This document shows positions 60,690-64,000 of a DNA stretch of 64,000 nucleotides, piece after piece. Source of the stretch: Icerya purchasi (taxonomy: Eukaryota; Arthropoda; Insecta; Hemiptera; Monophlebidae); contig CM077115.1 in the NCBI GenBank assembly GCA_039619475.1, positions 487,031,352 through 487,095,351 on the forward strand, read 5' to 3'. The position numbers were made by a program, and so were the translations under genes. The notes under the pieces were generated by a model. That model saw only the letters and a program-made list of their open reading frames with translations, had not been told where the DNA came from and did no database searches. Position 1 is the stretch's first letter, and the number at the start of each line of letters is the position of its first letter.

Positions 60690-61545
60690 GCATCACATAA
60701 GTATCCGCCAGCCGCGACATGCTGGCCAGATTCATTTTGGGAAGAGCTGTGTTTGGGACACCTTTTCTAGTCTCCTCCACAATTGCGGTAGGCAGAGCGG
60801 AACCTAAATAGGACTGCCTAGTCGTATAACCTGCTGCCGAACTCCAACATCCTCCCATCCTATTGAGGAACGACCACCTGGATTATACCGCCTTCCGTGC
60901 AGAATCTATGACTAAAAGCTTCCAGTCAACCAAACCTGCTTCCATCGCTGTAGGACTTTATAATAAAAGAAAGAAACAGGAATAGGGAGAGATCGGAGAA
61001 ACGGGAAAGGGGTAAGATTAGAGAAAACAAGAAATGAAGAAGTGAGAAATGACGGTAGCTGCGCATATTATAGGAGCACAGAAGTTGGTGCGCAAGCAAC
61101 AACCATGCCGTCCACCCAACTACACCAGTTAACCCAATGGCGAGGATGAGACCAGGACGATTGGACTGATGCAGTTGGTGCAGTTAACTGCGGACAGGAA
61201 TTGGATAAATTTATCTAAAAGAAAAGGAACATAAAAAAGATGGGTAAATAGCTGGAAGAAGAAAAAGAATTAGGAAACGTAAAAAGGGAAAGGAACAAGG
61301 AAAGGGAACTCCCCCGCCCTTGCTCAAGGCGCTTGTGGAAGAGTGGTTTAGTTTCGGAGTATCCATTCTCCTGGGACAGTTGCGTTACAGCGCTAGAGAG
61401 CCTGTTGCTATTAGGCAGATAGCGGGCGAGACTTATGGCGGCCTCGATTCGCCAAGGAAAAGTATCCTTGCTAATTCCTTGACAGCAACAGCATCCGACC
61501 TTCAATTCATTAAAACTGCCAAATTAACTAATTATCCTTAACACA
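60690..61545 (-). other. GC-richer stretch, possible LINE 5' leader
   Basis: Adjoins the 5' side of the minus-strand LINE and is clearly richer in G+C than its surroundings. A 96-codon minus-strand frame (61505-61215) contains WRIEAAISLARYLPNSNRLS and a Ser/Phe-rich C-terminus. It is not a recognised gag. Position and composition suggest the LINE 5' UTR or a decayed ORF1. Confidence 0.35.
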
Positions 61546-61854
61546 CATCTATGTATTAGTAGGCCGGATGATAAATTTATAACCAAAAAAATATATATGT
61601 ACGTATGATATTTAATTACCCAAAAAATAATTGTCGGATAAAAAATTGTTTTCCATTTGTGTAAATGACTCCAGATCATTTTGTCGTTTTTCAATTTGTC
61701 ATCCCGAAAATCTGTCGCTTTCAGAAATTACCTAGCTTGCTTATTTGTATCTCTGCCCATCCAAATGGTCTGTATGAGAAATTAAAATATAGTGAATCAT
61801 TTCGCCGACGATAATATAGCAATAGTGTAACATCATAGTAAAAAATCAATTGGT

Positions 61855-62225
61855 TATGCCTCTAAGTCCGGACTGACTAAATTAGATGTAAGCCAAAATT
61901 CTTGCCTTCGTCTAAGCCTTGATGCTCTTAAATCTTCTCCAGTTCCAGCAGTCCTTACTGAATCTAATACACCACCCCTTTTTATTCGCAGATTTTATTT
62001 GGGCTATCGTTTTCTTGCTAAACGTCTTCCACTCACGTTCTCTACATCCATTTCTATCTTGCCATTTCTAAGAACTGGCGTTTCGCACCTAGGAAAACCC
62101 CTATTTTATCCTTCATCTCTCTCTTGGGTTTAGTTCGTTTTGCCCTTACATAATTTCCTTTGACAATCTCCCTTATTTCGCTTTTAATTTCGCCGAACTC
62201 TGCCATCTTCCTAACCACCTTTTTT
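61855..62225 (+). pseudogene. I-like LINE fragment
   Basis: The plus strand encodes LTKLDVSQNSCLRLSLDALK, SSPVPAVLTESNTPPLFIRR and YLGYRFLAKRLPL, closely matching 43720-43880 of the full I-like element (LRKLDRIQNSCLRLCIGALK and so on). The frame then breaks. Only the RT-RNase H linker region survives, without a 3' tail. Confidence 0.8.
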
Positions 62226-63425
62226 TCGACGCGTACGAGTGTTCACTTAACTGCTGTTAATTTATACGGCTGAATGTTCTGAAATATATTTTAAAAAATA
62301 TTTTAGATTCGCAAGAATTCAGTGCCGGCAACTGTTGATATTAATAATAATAATAATTTGTCGAGAGAAAAAAAAAAAGAAAAAGAAACAACTAAAATCG
62401 GAAGAATTGAATCATATTGAAAGAAGAAAAAATTAATAATTGGCCTCGAAAAATTATTAACGGCTGCATAAAAGGAGCTTTGCAGGCGGTGCAGTCATGT
62501 TACCGTCCTTAAGCGTATATAGTTGGAATCGGTCACACTGGCGCTAGTAAGGGAGATTGGTTGTACGGCGAGATTTAGCTATTCGTGTTATTTTCATAAT
62601 TTGGCCAATCAAATAGTAGATATAATGATGTCTCGATGTCTGCAGCTGTCACTTCAAACTACGTCAACGTTCCTTTTCCCACGAAATTCTATTTTTTCGG
62701 AAGTATTGTTTCGATTTTATAGGTGTGTTGTTAAAAGTTTTCAAAACACCTTTCTGCATGGTATTTAACTGCTACTTTTTTCCTAACAATAAGCAACGAC
62801 GCGTACTTAATAATAATTTTACTCTCGCACTACGAAAACGAACAATAGAAAAACGGTAGGAACGTAATTAAAACGGTGTTATTTGCCCTTCAACAACCGG
62901 TCCTAGGAAATTCTAATCGAGTTTTATAAAAACTATTTACAAGAAAACCACGACAGAATTATATAACATGAAAAAATAATACAGCTCTGAAACGAATTCT
63001 ATGACGAGCGATTCCATCCTCGGTTGCCCATGGTTTGCTGATGAATTTGAGACAGACTGCCAATTTTATTTTTAGCTCCACTATAGATCAAAGTCGAAAA
63101 GTGAAATAGAGAAAGAAGAGACGAAGGTTGGTATTTACTGACAATGAGGAATTTAGTGCAAAAGCAAATTTTTGCTTATTCGTATCCAGTCTTTGGAATT
63201 TGCGAGAACGGCGCTTAATATTCTACTCTAGCAAGAGTTAAAAGGTGTCTTTGATATGGCTATTTCTAGAGGGCACTTAAATAATTACACAGACTGTTCA
63301 TTCGATACTAGCCGTGTTATTCTGTAACGTATTAGACGGAAGTTAATTTTGATTTTGAAAATCATTTTGATTTGGTGAATAATTAAATAATAATATAATA
63401 ATAGCTGAAACGTAATAATAATAAC
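62226..63425. other. Spacer; nothing firm
   Basis: Includes (TAA)n at 62341-62356 and a mixed-composition stretch 62460-62770 with an 81-codon frame of no recognised similarity. No gene can be supported. Confidence 0.35.
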
Positions 63426-63450
63426 AATATGTATGTATGTATGTATGCAT

Positions 63451-63500
<50 letters not shown>
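63426..63500. repeat. (TGTA)n and (ATT)n microsatellite
   Basis: Four TATG units followed by about sixteen ATT units. The ATT run is, on the minus strand, the (AAT)n tail of the adjoining LINE. Confidence 0.9.
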
Positions 63501-63501
<1 letters not shown>

Positions 63502-64000
63502 GAATTTGCCAACTTCGGACCACGATATTTCAAAACTGTTAGGTTTTCTCGCTTTCTTCTATTTCCAGTATCGCCGCATTTCTGTCTTCAGTCCATTGTT
63601 TCCCCGTGTGCGGTTTCAGTTTCTCTTTGAAGCTCCGATGCTCTGCCAGGTTTTTCCTCAGTGAATGATGTAGTTCGATATCCACTTCGTTTATATCGCT
63701 TTCTACTACCATGAATCACTTTTATCTGTTCTTCATACTTCGAGAGAAATGCAAAAATTTACTCAGTTGGTCGGTGGGGCTTTAAGTACATCATGTGCTC
63801 GTAAAACATGATTTGTCTTCTTTTTTCCCCCCATCGAATCGGTTAGCTTCTCCGAGTATTTGTATACCTCGGCGTTGGCTTTTTGTCTATATTGTTCGTT
63901 TTTCCTAGCCGGGTCTAAGATTCTTCGCAACATTTTTGTTTCCTTTTCTTGTAATTTCCCGATATTTTAACACAAGAGTCAAGAGTTTTTTCTGATAAAA
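63501..64000 (-). pseudogene. LINE 3' end, runs off the right edge
   Basis: The minus strand encodes QEKETKMLRRILDPARKNEQ near 63970-63900 and NAEVYKYSEKLTDSMGGKKK, then in shifted frames IFAFLSKYEEQIK and further broken sequence, the C-terminal tail of the clade seen at 56230-57245. The 3' end has CGTGGTCCGAAGTTGGC followed by (AAT)n. Frameshifts and stops are present; the 5' part lies beyond the window. Confidence 0.72.

Noticed and set aside
1..64000. Integrated virus, rRNA or tRNA genes
   Set aside because: No viral capsid, polymerase or envelope-like frame was recognised; the reverse transcriptases all have LINE features. No cloverleaf with a proper T-arm (GTTCGANTC in context) was found.

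Overview
This window is animal nuclear DNA and very probably arthropod, most likely insect. It is strongly AT-rich and contains a single convincing host gene. The rest is transposon-dense intergenic DNA, dominated by LINE clades common in insects (Jockey, RNase H-bearing I-like elements, RTE/CR1-like elements with microsatellite tails) plus pogo, hAT, mariner-type MITE and foldback-like DNA elements. The species cannot be fixed from the sequence. No rRNA, tRNA, CRISPR array or bacterial-type operon is visible.

Region by region. 1-250 may hold the frame-broken end of a coding exon. 1.3-6.5 kb is a decayed tandem array with a recurring core, best preserved at its right end. 7.0-9.8 kb holds two 5'-truncated LINEs, and 10.8-12.9 kb a decayed I-like LINE. 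13.19-15.14 kb is a pogo-type DNA transposon whose transposase has lost most of its catalytic core. A second partial copy (16.55-21.66 kb) is split by a 4.55-kb Jockey element with a perfect 12-bp target-site duplication. 21.7-31.4 kb is mostly AT-rich spacer with LINE fragments, short inverted-repeat elements and a perfect 33-bp hairpin.

31.46-32.87 kb (minus strand) is an intact protoporphyrinogen oxidase gene (PPOX, haem biosynthesis). Its coding sequence is uninterrupted. A good splice acceptor lies just before the start codon, a candidate donor about 1.2 kb upstream, and NRF1-type palindromes (GCGCATGCGC) beyond that, as expected for a nuclear gene serving mitochondria.

34.7-38.0 kb contains MITEs and LINE scraps. 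38.75-45.11 kb is a nearly full-length I-like LINE with an asparagine-rich gag ORF and a pol carrying endonuclease, reverse transcriptase and RNase H, inactivated by two frameshifts, a stop and a lost RNase H glutamate. 46.9-47.65 kb is a hAT transposase remnant. 47.95-53.24 kb is the most striking object: a 5.3-kb foldback-like palindrome with two nearly identical 1.8-kb inverted arms. Each arm ends in fourteen ~16-bp tandem repeats and carries the same outward-facing 62-codon ORF. 53.6-64.0 kb holds one more MITE, several RTE/CR1-like LINE pieces on both strands, another I-like fragment and microsatellites.

Apart from PPOX, the coding-like sequences belong to mobile elements, nearly all broken. 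The window reads as a record of successive insertions, nesting and decay next to one housekeeping gene.
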